In this document: piece after piece, positions 1-6,504 of the stretch
Position numbering within the stretch: position 1 is the stretch's first letter
How the letters are laid out: each line of letters opens with the position of its first letter
Assembly (NCBI GenBank): GCA_934754415.1
Contig: CAKVIS010000059.1
Span: forward strand, 1 to 9,395
DNA: 9,395 bases
Direction of reading: 5' to 3'
Source of the DNA: an uncultured Bulleidia sp.
Lineage (GTDB): Bacteria; Bacillota_I; Bacilli_A; Erysipelotrichales; Erysipelotrichaceae
Notes under the pieces: generated by a model
What the model was told of the DNA's origin: nothing
The model's database searches: none
The model's input: only the letters and a program-made list of their open reading frames with translations
Made by a program: the position numbers and the translations under genes

Positions 1-2
1 GA

Positions 3-314
3 AGAAGTACTCGAGAAGGCATTGTAGAAATGCTGAACACCATGCAAAAAACAGACAGTATTTATGCTAAAATACAGTCAAGAAGAGCAGAGGTGGAAAC
101 GATGCTGGAAACAGAGTTCAATATTAAAGAGTATGGAGAAACATTAAAGAAAGAAGGTAAAGAAGAAGGAAGGGTAATTGGTAAACAGGAACAGGCAATA
201 GAGACCTGTAAGAGAATGTTGGGACTTGGATTATCGTTAGATATAATTCAGAAAAGCACAGAGTTAAGTGAAGAAGAAATCCAAAAGATTCAAAAGGAGC
301 TTCAAGGCAAATAA
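3..314 (+). CDS. Rpn-family nuclease/putative transposase, C-terminal part (5' end outside window)
   Basis: The frame is open from the first bases of the window (R-S-T-R-E-G-I-V-E before the first Met at 30), so this is the tail of a longer gene cut by the window edge and the ATG at 30 is probably internal. The visible ~103 residues are highly charged and helical, with a KKEGKEEGRVIGKQEQ stretch and a final amphipathic helix (LSEEEIQKIQKELQ). This resembles the C-terminus of the Rpn/YhgA-like 'recombination-promoting nuclease' family, often labelled PD-(D/E)XK nuclease family transposase, which is multi-copy in many gut Firmicutes. The catalytic nuclease domain would lie upstream and cannot be seen. 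Family members promote RecA-independent recombination in E. coli; the role here is unknown. The assignment rests on the style of the tail only, so it is moderate. Confidence 0.6.
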   Translation, partial: RSTREGIVEMLNTMQKTDSIYAKIQSRRAEVETMLETEFNIKEYGETLKKEGKEEGRVIGKQEQAIETCKRMLGLGLSLDIIQKSTELSEEEIQKIQKELQGK

Positions 315-338
315 TTGAATATCACTTAAAGAGGAAAG

Positions 339-371
339 AACCCTGCAGAGCAACTGTGCTTTACAGGGTTT
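339..371 (+). terminator. Hairpin after the Rpn-like gene
   Basis: AACCCTG (339-345) pairs with CAGGGTT (364-370), and inside it AGAGCA pairs with TGCTTT around an ACTG loop. The stem is good, but the following T-tract is weak (TTTATT), so termination may be inefficient. It lies 25 nt after the stop codon of the preceding gene. Confidence 0.5.
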
Positions 372-454
372 ATTAGGAATTTGGAAAGTTCTGGGTGCAT
401 TACTTTTATCTAAAATAGTAATTTCTGCTACTATGAATATGGAGGTATAAATCC

Positions 455-1324
455 ATGGAAGAAATGTATGATATTGTGATTATTGGTTCGGGTCCAGCTG
501 GACTTGAAGCTGCTGTTACAGCAACCATCAGAAATAAAAAAATACTTGTTTTAGGAAGCAAGGAACTCTCACCTAAACTACAGGCGGTAGATCATCCGAT
601 CATGAATTACTTAGGCTTACCATCTATGACAGGCAAAGAAATGGTAAAAATATTTCAGTCTCAGATAGAAAGTCTTGGAATTGCCATTACAGAGAAAAGA
701 GTTACTACGGTATATGCCATGCCGGAATTCTATACTTTGCAGTTAGATGATACGAGTATGGTAAATACAAAAACAGTGATTCTTGCGACAGGTGTAGCAG
801 CTGGTAATCCTTACGTAAATGAAGAAAAATTCCTTGGCAGAGGGGTCAGCTATTGTGCTACATGTGATGCACCTATCTATAAAGGCAAAAAAGTAATTGT
901 GATTGCAGATAGTCCAAAAGAAGAGGAAGAAGTAGAGTTTTTGACAGAAGTATGTCAGGAAGTTACGTATTTCCCTCTTTATAAAGAAGATGTTGCTGTA
1001 CAAAAAGACAATCTTTCTGTTGTGAAAGATATCCCTGTTTCTATCGAAGGTACTCTGAAGGCAAATACTTTAGTGACTAAACAAGGCACTTATACAGCGG
1101 ATGGTATCTTTATACTCAGACAATCTCAGTTTCCATCTTCTTTAGTGCCTGGTCTTGAAACTCAGGGTAACAGGGTAGTAGTGAACCTGGATATGGAAAC
1201 AAATTTACCAGGTCTTTATGCCGCAGGTGATCTTACAGGACAGCCATATCAGTATATTAAGGCTGCAGGTCAGGGGAATGTGGCAGCGCTCAGTGCAGTA
1301 AAGTATCTTGCGTCAAAGAAGTAA
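455..1324 (+). CDS. Thioredoxin-reductase-like flavoprotein without NADPH motif
   Basis: A 289-residue FAD-dependent disulfide reductase of the TrxB type, slightly shorter than classical TrxB (about 305-320). Visible motifs are the N-terminal FAD dinucleotide fold GSGPAG (residues 11-16), the ATG motif (111-113), the redox-active CATC (134-137) and the C-terminal FAD-binding GLYAAGDLTG (253-262). It should pass electrons to a thioredoxin-like disulfide partner in the cytoplasm. The segment where TrxB has its second Rossmann motif (GGGDSA) reads VIVIADSPKEEEE (147-159), and the arginine-rich 2'-phosphate motif (HRR...R) is replaced by FPLYKED. NADPH use is therefore doubtful; ferredoxin-dependent reductases of clostridia (FFTR type) show similar loss. 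The start is set by GGAGG at 441-445, 9 nt before the ATG; a second Met (codon 4) is less well spaced. No thioredoxin gene is adjacent, and strong hairpins flank the gene, so it is probably monocistronic. Confidence 0.85.
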   Translation: MEEMYDIVIIGSGPAGLEAAVTATIRNKKILVLGSKELSPKLQAVDHPIMNYLGLPSMTGKEMVKIFQSQIESLGIAITEKRVTTVYAMPEFYTLQLDDTSMVNTKTVILATGVAAGNPYVNEEKFLGRGVSYCATCDAPIYKGKKVIVIADSPKEEEEVEFLTEVCQEVTYFPLYKEDVAVQKDNLSVVKDIPVSIEGTLKANTLVTKQGTYTADGIFILRQSQFPSSLVPGLETQGNRVVVNLDMETNLPGLYAAGDLTGQPYQYIKAAGQGNVAALSAVKYLASKK

Positions 1325-1329
1325 GCAGT

Positions 1330-1361
1330 GAACACTCATGTCAGTCATGGGTGTTCTTTTT
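1330..1361 (+). terminator. Rho-independent terminator of the reductase gene
   Basis: GAACACTCATG (1330-1340) and CATGGGTGTTC (1346-1356) form an 11-bp stem with one G-U pair and the loop TCAGT, followed directly by TTTTT (1357-1361). It begins 5 nt after the stop codon. Confidence 0.9.
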
Positions 1362-1376
1362 GTTGGGGACATTGTC

Positions 1377-1405
1377 TTGAATAAAACAGTAAAGAATAGT
1401 AAAAT
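1377..1405 (+). promoter_or_regulatory. Candidate promoter of the ATPase gene
   Basis: TTGAAT (1377-1382) and TAAAAT (1400-1405) are separated by 17 nt. The -10 matches the sigma-A consensus at 5 of 6 positions and the -35 at 4 of 6. The first 22-nt repeat (1383-1404) fills the spacer and most of the -10, so a protein bound there would block RNA polymerase. Read from sequence only. Confidence 0.5.
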
Positions 1406-1433
1406 AATTCCAAAACAGTAAAGAACAGTAAAA
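1383..1433 (+). repeat. Two 22-nt direct repeats built from four AGTAAA boxes (candidate operator)
   Basis: The copies at 1383-1404 and 1412-1433 differ at one base (T at 1397, C at 1426). Each consists of two AGTAAA units 10 nt apart; the four boxes begin at 1388, 1398, 1417 and 1427, so each pair is about one helical turn apart. The first copy lies between the -35 and -10 of the candidate promoter and the second runs into the ribosome binding site. The arrangement suggests an operator, perhaps bound by the winged-helix ATPase encoded immediately downstream. Confidence 0.75.
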
Positions 1434-1443
1434 GGAGAAACGT

Positions 1444-2484
1444 ATGTCAAACCCATTTACATTGGTTTTTGGAAAAAGTCCTCTTGAATCCGTAGACAGA
1501 CCAAAACAGATTTTTGAAATTATGGATGCTTTTACATCTGAAAACATTAATCAGCAAATGTTTGTTATCACAGGTGTCAGAGGCACAGGAAAGACAGTGA
1601 TGATGTCAGAAATAGCTCAAAAACTTAGAGAAAACAATAACTGGATTGTTCTGGAGTTGAATCCGGCAACTGATTTGTTGCAGTCTATGCTGTCAAAACT
1701 GTATAGCAATAACACCATTTCTTCTTTTATCAAATCAGCAAGAATTGACCTGTCATTCTTTGGGTTTGGTGTTTCTGTTGAGGGTGCTCCCCAGATTACT
1801 GACCCTGAGACTGCCATTATCAAAATCCTTGAAAAAATCCAAAGTGAAAATAAACGTCTGCTGATCTGCATTGATGAGATGTCAAATACTGAATATATGA
1901 AGATATTTGCTGGATCTTTCCAGATTTTTGTAAGACTGGGCTTACCTGTATTTTTACTTGGGGCTGGATTGTATGAAAATATTGATGAACTTCAAAATGA
2001 AAAAAATCTTACTTTTCTGTACCGTGCTCCGAAAATTAAGTTGAAACCACTAAACACCGTAGCAATTGCCAATAAATACAAATCAATTTTTAAATTGAAT
2101 GAAGAACAGGCTTCTGAAATGGCCAATCTTACAAAAGGGTATCCATTTGCGTTTCAGGTTCTTGGATATCTGACATGGAACAGCAATGGTGACTACAAAA
2201 ATGTATTAGATGATTACAAGCAGTATTTGAGCGATTTAGTATACGACAAAGTCTGGTCTGAACTTTCAGAAAAGGACCGTCTTGTGGCAAAAGGAATTTC
2301 CGATACGAGCAGTCGTAAGATTTCAGATATACGCGAGCATTTACATATGACCTCAAATGAATTCAATCCTTATCGTCAGCGACTGATCAAAAAGGGAGTC
2401 ATAGATGGCAGTCATCGAGGATTTGTTCGCTTTACTTTACCTCTTTTTGAAGAGTATATACATGACCATTTTGAATTAGACTGA
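1444..2484 (+). CDS. AAA+/STAND-like ATPase with C-terminal winged helix
   Basis: A 346-residue soluble P-loop ATPase. Walker A is GVRGTGKT (residues 44-51), Walker B is LLICIDE (D144, E145), and KGYPFAFQVLGY (about 231-242) matches the GxP sensor motif of the STAND/Orc-Cdc6-like clade, including the 'archaeal ATPase' group. Residues from about 275 to the end (ISDIREHLHMTSNEFNPYRQ, then RGFVRFTLPLFEEYI) fit a winged-helix DNA-binding domain. Proteins of this design occur as single genes or with mobile elements, and their functions are mostly unproven; a DNA-binding switch or defence-like role is possible but not shown. The start is supported by AGGAG at 1433-1437, 6 nt before the ATG. It stands alone between terminators, with a repeat operator directly upstream that suggests self-regulation. 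It could also be called simply 'ATP-binding protein'. Confidence 0.85.
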   Translation: MSNPFTLVFGKSPLESVDRPKQIFEIMDAFTSENINQQMFVITGVRGTGKTVMMSEIAQKLRENNNWIVLELNPATDLLQSMLSKLYSNNTISSFIKSARIDLSFFGFGVSVEGAPQITDPETAIIKILEKIQSENKRLLICIDEMSNTEYMKIFAGSFQIFVRLGLPVFLLGAGLYENIDELQNEKNLTFLYRAPKIKLKPLNTVAIANKYKSIFKLNEEQASEMANLTKGYPFAFQVLGYLTWNSNGDYKNVLDDYKQYLSDLVYDKVWSELSEKDRLVAKGISDTSSRKISDIREHLHMTSNEFNPYRQRLIKKGVIDGSHRGFVRFTLPLFEEYIHDHFELD

Positions 2485-2493
2485 TTGAAAAAT

Positions 2494-2520
2494 AGCCGGA
2501 TGTATTTTTCTCTGGCTTTT
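2494..2520 (+). terminator. Weak hairpin after the ATPase gene
   Basis: AGCCGGA (2494-2500) pairs with TCTGGCT (2511-2517), with one G-U pair and a 10-nt loop, followed by only a short T-run. It lies 10 nt after the stop codon. Position supports a terminator; the weak stem and tail limit confidence. Confidence 0.45.
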
Positions 2521-2530
2521 AATATCCTTT

Positions 2531-2809
2531 ATGAGCGAATATGACGACTTCAAAAACGGTGATGGATTTAACGAATACATAGAATTTTTAAAGGGAAATA
2601 AGGAATACATGAGAAAAGAAGGCTTTGCGGATCTTGGGTGTTCTGGTAAGTGCCTGTCATCAGTTTTCCGAACGAATCAGTTATGAAAAAAATCGAATAA
2701 AGCAGAGATTAAGGCCCTTCTGTGGAGCTTTCAGAAATTTGGATTACATACTGTATACCCCACCATGTTTTTCTTTCATGTGCAACCTGGTGGTTTTTTT
2801 GTTATATAA
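2531..2809 (+). pseudogene. Possible gene remnant with one in-frame stop
   Basis: From the ATG at 2531 the frame encodes a protein-like sequence, MSEYDDFKNGDGFNEYIEFL and onward, for 51 residues to a TGA at 2684. Past that stop the same frame stays open, with plausible content (AEIKALLWSFQKFGLHTVYP), until a TAA at 2807. The two halves in one frame suggest a small gene interrupted by a nonsense mutation. No clear ribosome binding site precedes the ATG, which lies 10 nt after the ATPase hairpin. I do not recognise the family. A chance open frame is possible, because only about 90 codons with one stop are involved. This accounts for most of the gap between the ATPase and phosphatase genes; longer open frames in other phases here have no ribosome binding site or recognisable content. 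Confidence 0.35.
2760..2800 (+). terminator. Plus-strand terminator-like hairpin at the end of the remnant
   Basis: CCACCA (2760-2765) pairs with TGGTGG (2788-2793) and is followed by seven T (2794-2800). The 22-nt loop is long, but the T-tract is strong. It would stop plus-strand transcription before the convergent phosphatase gene. Confidence 0.5.
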
Positions 2810-2835
2810 AAAAGATTCGGAAACTCCGAATCTTT
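2808..2835 (-). terminator. Rho-independent terminator of the HAD phosphatase gene
   Basis: A perfect 10-bp inverted repeat, AAAGATTCGG (2811-2820) and CCGAATCTTT (2826-2835), has a 5-nt loop. Read on the minus strand it is followed by a run of T (A-run at 2808-2813 on plus). It begins 7 nt after the stop codon of the minus-strand phosphatase gene. Confidence 0.9.
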
Positions 2836-2842
2836 ATGCTTG

Positions 2843-3691
2843 TTAAGATAAGTAAGGAAGGTGTTTGTACAGAGAATGTGCAATACCATCTTCTTCATTG
2901 GATAATGTGATTTCATCCGCAATGGCTTTTACCTGGTCTGTTGCGTTACCCATAGCTACACCGATGCCTGCATATTCCAGCATGGAAATATCATTTTCTG
3001 CATCCCCAAAGGCAATACACTCTTCTGGTCTGATGCCAAGTTTTTCCATGGCTACTTTTAATCCGGAGCCTTTATTAATGCCGTTGGCAGTGAATTCATA
3101 ATAGAAATTAGCTGTAAACATCATAGAGAGTTCGTCTTCAAACGGCGCTCTCATTTCTTTATAGTGTTCCTGCAGATACTGAGCATCTCCTGCTGTAAGA
3201 ATTTTGTTTACAGGGAAATCTGTGAACTTGCATAAGTCTTCCACTTCCATGAGTTTATAGTTATTCATTCTGGATTCATACTGGATAACGTTGAATTCTC
3301 TTCCATAGTCAGACACCATGCAATGGTAAACATCTTCTACTACCATGAATTCCCCATAGGTGACCATAGGGATGACATCAAATTTTTTCATATGTTTTAG
3401 AACACGTGTTACCAGATCTTTTGGCATCGTAGTATCTACGAGTACCTGCTGTGTTTCGCAATCAATAATTCTTGCGCCGTTATATGCTACAAATAACCCA
3501 TGATGCATCCACATATTTAATAAGTCGCCGTATTGTTTCAAACCTTTTGCAGGTCTTCCACTGGCAATGACAAGTTTAACACCATGATCCTGAGCGGTTA
3601 ATAATGCCTGTAAAGTCTTTGGCGTGATTTCTTTTTTGCTGTTAGTCAGAGTGCCGTCAATATCCAATAAAATTGCTTTGATTTCTGTCAT
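2843..3691 (-). CDS. Cof-type HAD-superfamily sugar-phosphate phosphatase
   Basis: A 282-residue cytoplasmic HAD phosphatase of the Cof/YidA type (subfamily IIB), typical in length. Motif I is LLDIDGTLT, with the nucleophile D10 and acid/base D12. Motif II is VIASGR (S44). The motif III lysine is K207 in NKGSGL. Motif IV is FGDAENDISML (D230, D234, Mg2+ binding). The central region (about 85-190) is the alpha/beta cap that determines substrate. The family hydrolyses small phosphorylated metabolites such as sugar phosphates and flavin or pyridoxal phosphates; the substrate here cannot be read. The start is the ATG at 3689-3691, preceded on the minus strand by GAGGT 8 nt upstream. It is divergent from queT, sharing a 147-bp intergenic region, and ends in its own strong terminator. 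Confidence 0.92.
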   Translation of the reverse strand: MTEIKAILLDIDGTLTNSKKEITPKTLQALLTAQDHGVKLVIASGRPAKGLKQYGDLLNMWMHHGLFVAYNGARIIDCETQQVLVDTTMPKDLVTRVLKHMKKFDVIPMVTYGEFMVVEDVYHCMVSDYGREFNVIQYESRMNNYKLMEVEDLCKFTDFPVNKILTAGDAQYLQEHYKEMRAPFEDELSMMFTANFYYEFTANGINKGSGLKVAMEKLGIRPEECIAFGDAENDISMLEYAGIGVAMGNATDQVKAIADEITLSNEEDGIAHSLYKHLPYLS

Positions 3692-3739
3692 ATTTGTACC
3701 TCGTGGCTATTTTACTGAATAAAAGTATGAAATTCCAGA

Positions 3740-3767
3740 TTTACATATACAGTTTCCTGAGTAAAAT
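3740..3767 (+). promoter_or_regulatory. Candidate queT promoter
   Basis: TTTACA (3740-3745) and TAAAAT (3762-3767) are separated by 16 nt, each matching the sigma-A consensus at 5 of 6 positions. Transcription would start near 3774, giving a leader of about 65 nt. An imperfect inverted repeat (CAGTTTCCT at 3750-3758 with AGGAACTG at 3769-3776) covers the spacer and the -10. It could be a protein operator or, if transcription begins further upstream, part of the RNA leader. Confidence 0.5.
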
Positions 3768-3773
3768 AAGGAA

Positions 3774-3838
3774 CTGGACGTAAGTCTCGTCAGTAGCGGC
3801 TACCTGACGTATACCTAAAATAAGGAGATGTAGTAGTA
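3774..3838 (+). promoter_or_regulatory. Structured queT leader, candidate preQ1-type riboswitch
   Basis: The leader holds a hairpin of CGTCAG (3788-3793) with CTGACG (3804-3809), extended by TAG/CTA around CGG with one bulged C. Its 5' arm can also pair with GACG (3777-3780), so two helices compete for CGTC at 3788-3791. TCTC (3785-3788) is complementary to GAGA (3825-3828) in the Shine-Dalgarno AAGGAG (3822-3827), so folding could hide the ribosome site. Known preQ1 riboswitches (classes I-III) often control queT/COG4708 genes. I could not fit the conserved class I loop or the class II layout, so the ligand is inferred from the gene only. Confidence 0.45.
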
Positions 3839-4351
3839 ATGAAAAAAACAGACACACTTACTTTTGTGCGTATTGCGATGATTGCCGCAGTATACACAGT
3901 AGTATCATTGGCACTGGCACCTATTTCCTATGGAAATATCCAGGTACGTATTGCAGAGGCATTAACCATTTTACCTCTATTGTATAAACCATCTATTTAT
4001 GGTGTTACATTGGGGTGTTTCCTTACAAATCTGTTAGGTGCTTTTATGGGAGTCAATCCTACAGGATTTATTGATGCCATTATTGGTACACTTGCAACGT
4101 TCCTTGCAGCAGAGTGTACATATATGTTAAAGGATAAGACAGTAAAAGGCTTTCCTTTATGGAGTGTGTTGATGCCTGTCATCTTTAATTTCTTCTTTGT
4201 CGGTGCAGAACTTGCTGTGCTGTACTTTGAAGGAAATGTAGTACTTGGCACACTCATCATGGGTAGTGAAGTGGCAGTTGGAGAATTGATTTCTGTCATT
4301 CTTGGATGGCTGTTATTAAAACCACTTGGTAAAACTAATTTATTTAAATAA
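3839..4351 (+). CDS. queT: QueT-type queuosine-precursor ECF transporter S component
   Basis: A 170-residue integral membrane protein, typical in length for the QueT/COG4708 family. Family marks are the N-terminal ALAPISYGNIQVRIAEALTI, then LLYKPSIYGVTLGCFLTNLLG and GFIDAIIGTLATFLAA. About five or six hydrophobic segments follow one another to residue ~163. It is the substrate-binding S component that takes up a queuosine precursor such as preQ1 or queuine, working with the shared energy-coupling module (EcfA, EcfA', EcfT), which is not in the window. AAGGAG at 3822-3827 precedes the ATG by 11 nt, rather wide; an ATG at 3828 abuts the Shine-Dalgarno and meets a stop at once. The structured leader suggests ligand control of translation. 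A terminator follows, so the gene is monocistronic. Confidence 0.9.
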   Translation: MKKTDTLTFVRIAMIAAVYTVVSLALAPISYGNIQVRIAEALTILPLLYKPSIYGVTLGCFLTNLLGAFMGVNPTGFIDAIIGTLATFLAAECTYMLKDKTVKGFPLWSVLMPVIFNFFFVGAELAVLYFEGNVVLGTLIMGSEVAVGELISVILGWLLLKPLGKTNLFK

Positions 4352-4360
4352 GAGATATAG

Positions 4361-4389
4361 AGGATTCCAGTAGCCAGGAATTCTTTTTT
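4361..4389 (+). terminator. Rho-independent terminator of queT
   Basis: AGGATTCC (4361-4368) pairs with GGAATTCT (4377-4384), with one G-U pair and an 8-nt loop, followed by TTTTT (4385-4389). It starts 9 nt after the queT stop. Confidence 0.88.
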
Positions 4390-4416
4390 ATGTTCCGGAA
4401 GAGTCATGCAGTTGCG

Positions 4417-4445
4417 TTGAGTTATATTTTGGTTTTATATATAAT
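4417..4445 (+). promoter_or_regulatory. Promoter of the c-di-GMP signalling operon
   Basis: TTGAGT (4417-4422), a 17-nt spacer and a perfect TATAAT (4440-4445). This is the best promoter in the window, predicting transcription from about 4452. It lies downstream of the most 5' possible ATG (4390), so translation probably begins at 4471. Confidence 0.75.
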
Positions 4446-4470
4446 ATGCGCTGTAACAGTGGGGAATTGT

Positions 4471-6504
4471 ATGGATACAGGTGTAGAAATGGATCTTCAG
4501 AAAGCAAAAGAAATCGTGGAAGTATTAAAACCAATATACTATGATGTGCGCTTATGGAGATATACGGCATTACAGCAGAAAGAAAAACAGATGCGTTCCG
4601 GAGTTTTGTGTGAATACCATACCTGTATGATGGATGGGAATGTAACGCAAAAGGAATGTTTATGCCTGAAGGCAATGCGAGAGAAAAAAACATTACGTAA
4701 ACTCATCTATCATAATGATACGTTTTTTCAGATTATTGCCAGATATATAGAAATAGATCATGAACCTGCTGTTATAGAAATCATATCAGAAATGGACGAG
4801 GAAGTTTTTTCGGATCATGATGAGAAACTTGTGCTTTTAAAAAAGATGGCTTCCTATGAACAGGAGTTATATACAGATTCTTTAACCAAGGTATATAACA
4901 GAAGATTCTACGATAAGATTTCCAGAGAAAAAATATCCGGAGGTATGGCTTTAATAGATCTGGATAACTTTAAGGAAATCAATGATACCTATGGACATCA
5001 TGCAGGGGATCTTGCTTTAAAAACCTGTGCGCAGCTGATGAGTTCTCTGGTCAGAAAAGATGACTATGTGTTACGTATTGGCGGAGATGAATTTGCCATG
5101 ATTTTACCTGGAGCACCTAAAGAAGTATTCTTCAGAAAAATGAAACAGCTGCATGATGAAATCAGTACTGCCAGTATAGAAGAATATCCAGGTATTCAAT
5201 TATCCATCAGTACGGGTGGAAAAGCGATTGAAGGGGAAAGTATTAAAGAAGCCATGGCTTGTGCAGATAAAAATATGTATACTGCCAAACAATCCAGGAA
5301 TGCATTTGTACTGGAAGATGAGACAGGAGAACATTTAGACAGTTCCACTACTGTCAGTGAGTATGCAAAACCATTGGTATTAATTGTGGATGATGCGGAA
5401 ATGAATCATGAAATCCTGGAGGAAATGCTAAAGGAAGAATACACATTTCTGCATGTGTATGACGGGCATGAAGCTGTAAAAGTACTGGAGGAAAATCAGA
5501 AAGATATTTCCCTGGTATTATTGGATCTTATCATGCCGCAGGTGAATGGGTTCGATGTGCTGGAATGGATGCGTAACAACTCTATTCTGGAAGATATTCC
5601 TGTGATTATGATTTCTTCGGATGAAAATAACAGCAATATACAAAGGGCATACAATTTAGGCGTGACAGATTTCATTCCAAGACCTTTTGACAGATATATT
5701 GTCAAAAGACGTGTGGAGAATACCATCAGATTATATGCCAAACAAAGAAAACTGTTTTCCATGCTTACCCAGCAACAGAAGGAAGAAAAAGCCAATAACT
5801 TCATGTTAATAAGTATCCTTTCTCATATTGTAGAATTCAGAAACGGAGAAAGCGGAGCACATGTCTTACATATTCAGGCTATTACAAGATTGCTGTTAAA
5901 AAGACTGCAGGAGATTTCTTCGAAGTACACAATGAGCAATGAAGAGATGGAAAGAATTGTACTGGGTGCTGCTTTACATGATATAGGCAAAATATCCATA
6001 CCTTCCTCTGTATTGAATAAACCGGGTAAACTGACCAAAGAAGAGTTTGATCTGATGAAAACACATACAACCATAGGTGCATATATTCTGGATGAACTGC
6101 CTATTTTCAAGGGAAATCCTATGATTCAGGTGGCACATGATATATGCCTGTGGCATCATGAAAGATATGACGGCAAAGGATATCCGGATGGATTGACAGG
6201 CGACAGTATCCCTGTCAGTGCTCAGGTGGTATCTATAGCAGATGTGTATGATGCGTTAACTTCTAAACGAGTATACAAAGAGGCGTATTCTGCTGAAAAG
6301 TCATTACAGATGATTCAGGATGGTCAGTGTGGTATTTTTAATCCTTTGTTATTACAATGTTTACAGGATATACAAGATCAGATACCTATGGAATTGGCTT
6401 TCATTGATAAGGAAATGCATGTGAATGTGGAAGGGTGTCCACATGTGTCAGAGCATAAAGAAGAAATACAGAAAATAAAGGAGTGGGATACACATGACAA
6501 TTGA
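4471..6504 (+). CDS. Cys-rich sensor-GGDEF-REC-HD-GYP cyclic-di-GMP enzyme
   Basis: A 677-residue protein (numbered from 4471) with both c-di-GMP synthesis and breakdown domains. Residues 1 to ~135 form an N-terminal domain with C47, H50, C52, C63 and C65, ending in a helical linker. The GGDEF domain begins at SLTKVYNRRF and has an intact GGDEF site (204-208) and an RxxD inhibitory site (RKDD, 195-198), so it should make c-di-GMP with feedback control. The REC domain has acidic D307/D308 and phospho-acceptor D352 (LLDLIMP). The HD-GYP domain has LHDIGK (H503, D504), HHERYDGKGYP (562-572, GYP at 570-572) and should hydrolyse c-di-GMP. Start choice: the frame opens at 4390, but that ATG touches the queT terminator and lies upstream of the promoter; the ATG at 4471 follows GGGG (4461-4464) by 6 nt. 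The ATG at 4489 is a second option. It overlaps the next gene by 11 nt. Confidence 0.9.
   Translation: MDTGVEMDLQKAKEIVEVLKPIYYDVRLWRYTALQQKEKQMRSGVLCEYHTCMMDGNVTQKECLCLKAMREKKTLRKLIYHNDTFFQIIARYIEIDHEPAVIEIISEMDEEVFSDHDEKLVLLKKMASYEQELYTDSLTKVYNRRFYDKISREKISGGMALIDLDNFKEINDTYGHHAGDLALKTCAQLMSSLVRKDDYVLRIGGDEFAMILPGAPKEVFFRKMKQLHDEISTASIEEYPGIQLSISTGGKAIEGESIKEAMACADKNMYTAKQSRNAFVLEDETGEHLDSSTTVSEYAKPLVLIVDDAEMNHEILEEMLKEEYTFLHVYDGHEAVKVLEENQKDISLVLLDLIMPQVNGFDVLEWMRNNSILEDIPVIMISSDENNSNIQRAYNLGVTDFIPRPFDRYIVKRRVENTIRLYAKQRKLFSMLTQQQKEEKANNFMLISILSHIVEFRNGESGAHVLHIQAITRLLLKRLQEISSKYTMSNEEMERIVLGAALHDIGKISIPSSVLNKPGKLTKEEFDLMKTHTTIGAYILDELPIFKGNPMIQVAHDICLWHHERYDGKGYPDGLTGDSIPVSAQVVSIADVYDALTSKRVYKEAYSAEKSLQMIQDGQCGIFNPLLLQCLQDIQDQIPMELAFIDKEMHVNVEGCPHVSEHKEEIQKIKEWDTHDN

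Noticed and set aside
1383..1433. CRISPR-like array or replication iterons
   Set aside because: Only two copies 29 nt apart, with internal sub-repeats, no unique spacers and no cas or replication genes. A promoter operator fits better.
2625..2910. Plus-strand open frames of 62-73 codons (starting 2625 and 2722)
   Set aside because: They run through two hairpin terminators and into the convergent phosphatase gene, start with no ribosome site, and look non-coding compared with the frame beginning at 2531.
3788..3828. Canonical preQ1-I riboswitch
   Set aside because: The hairpin and downstream A-rich tail are suggestive, but the conserved GGUUC-type loop and AAAAAACUAA-like tail are not present. 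I therefore list only a candidate leader of unknown class.
3997..4407. Minus-strand open frame of 136 codons opposite queT
   Set aside because: queT is a clear family member on the plus strand; the reverse frame runs through the queT terminator and has no recognisable domains.
4388..4693. Minus-strand open frame of 101 codons
   Set aside because: It lies opposite the signalling gene start and queT terminator, has low-complexity hydrophobic content and no ribosome site; a shadow of the plus-strand gene.
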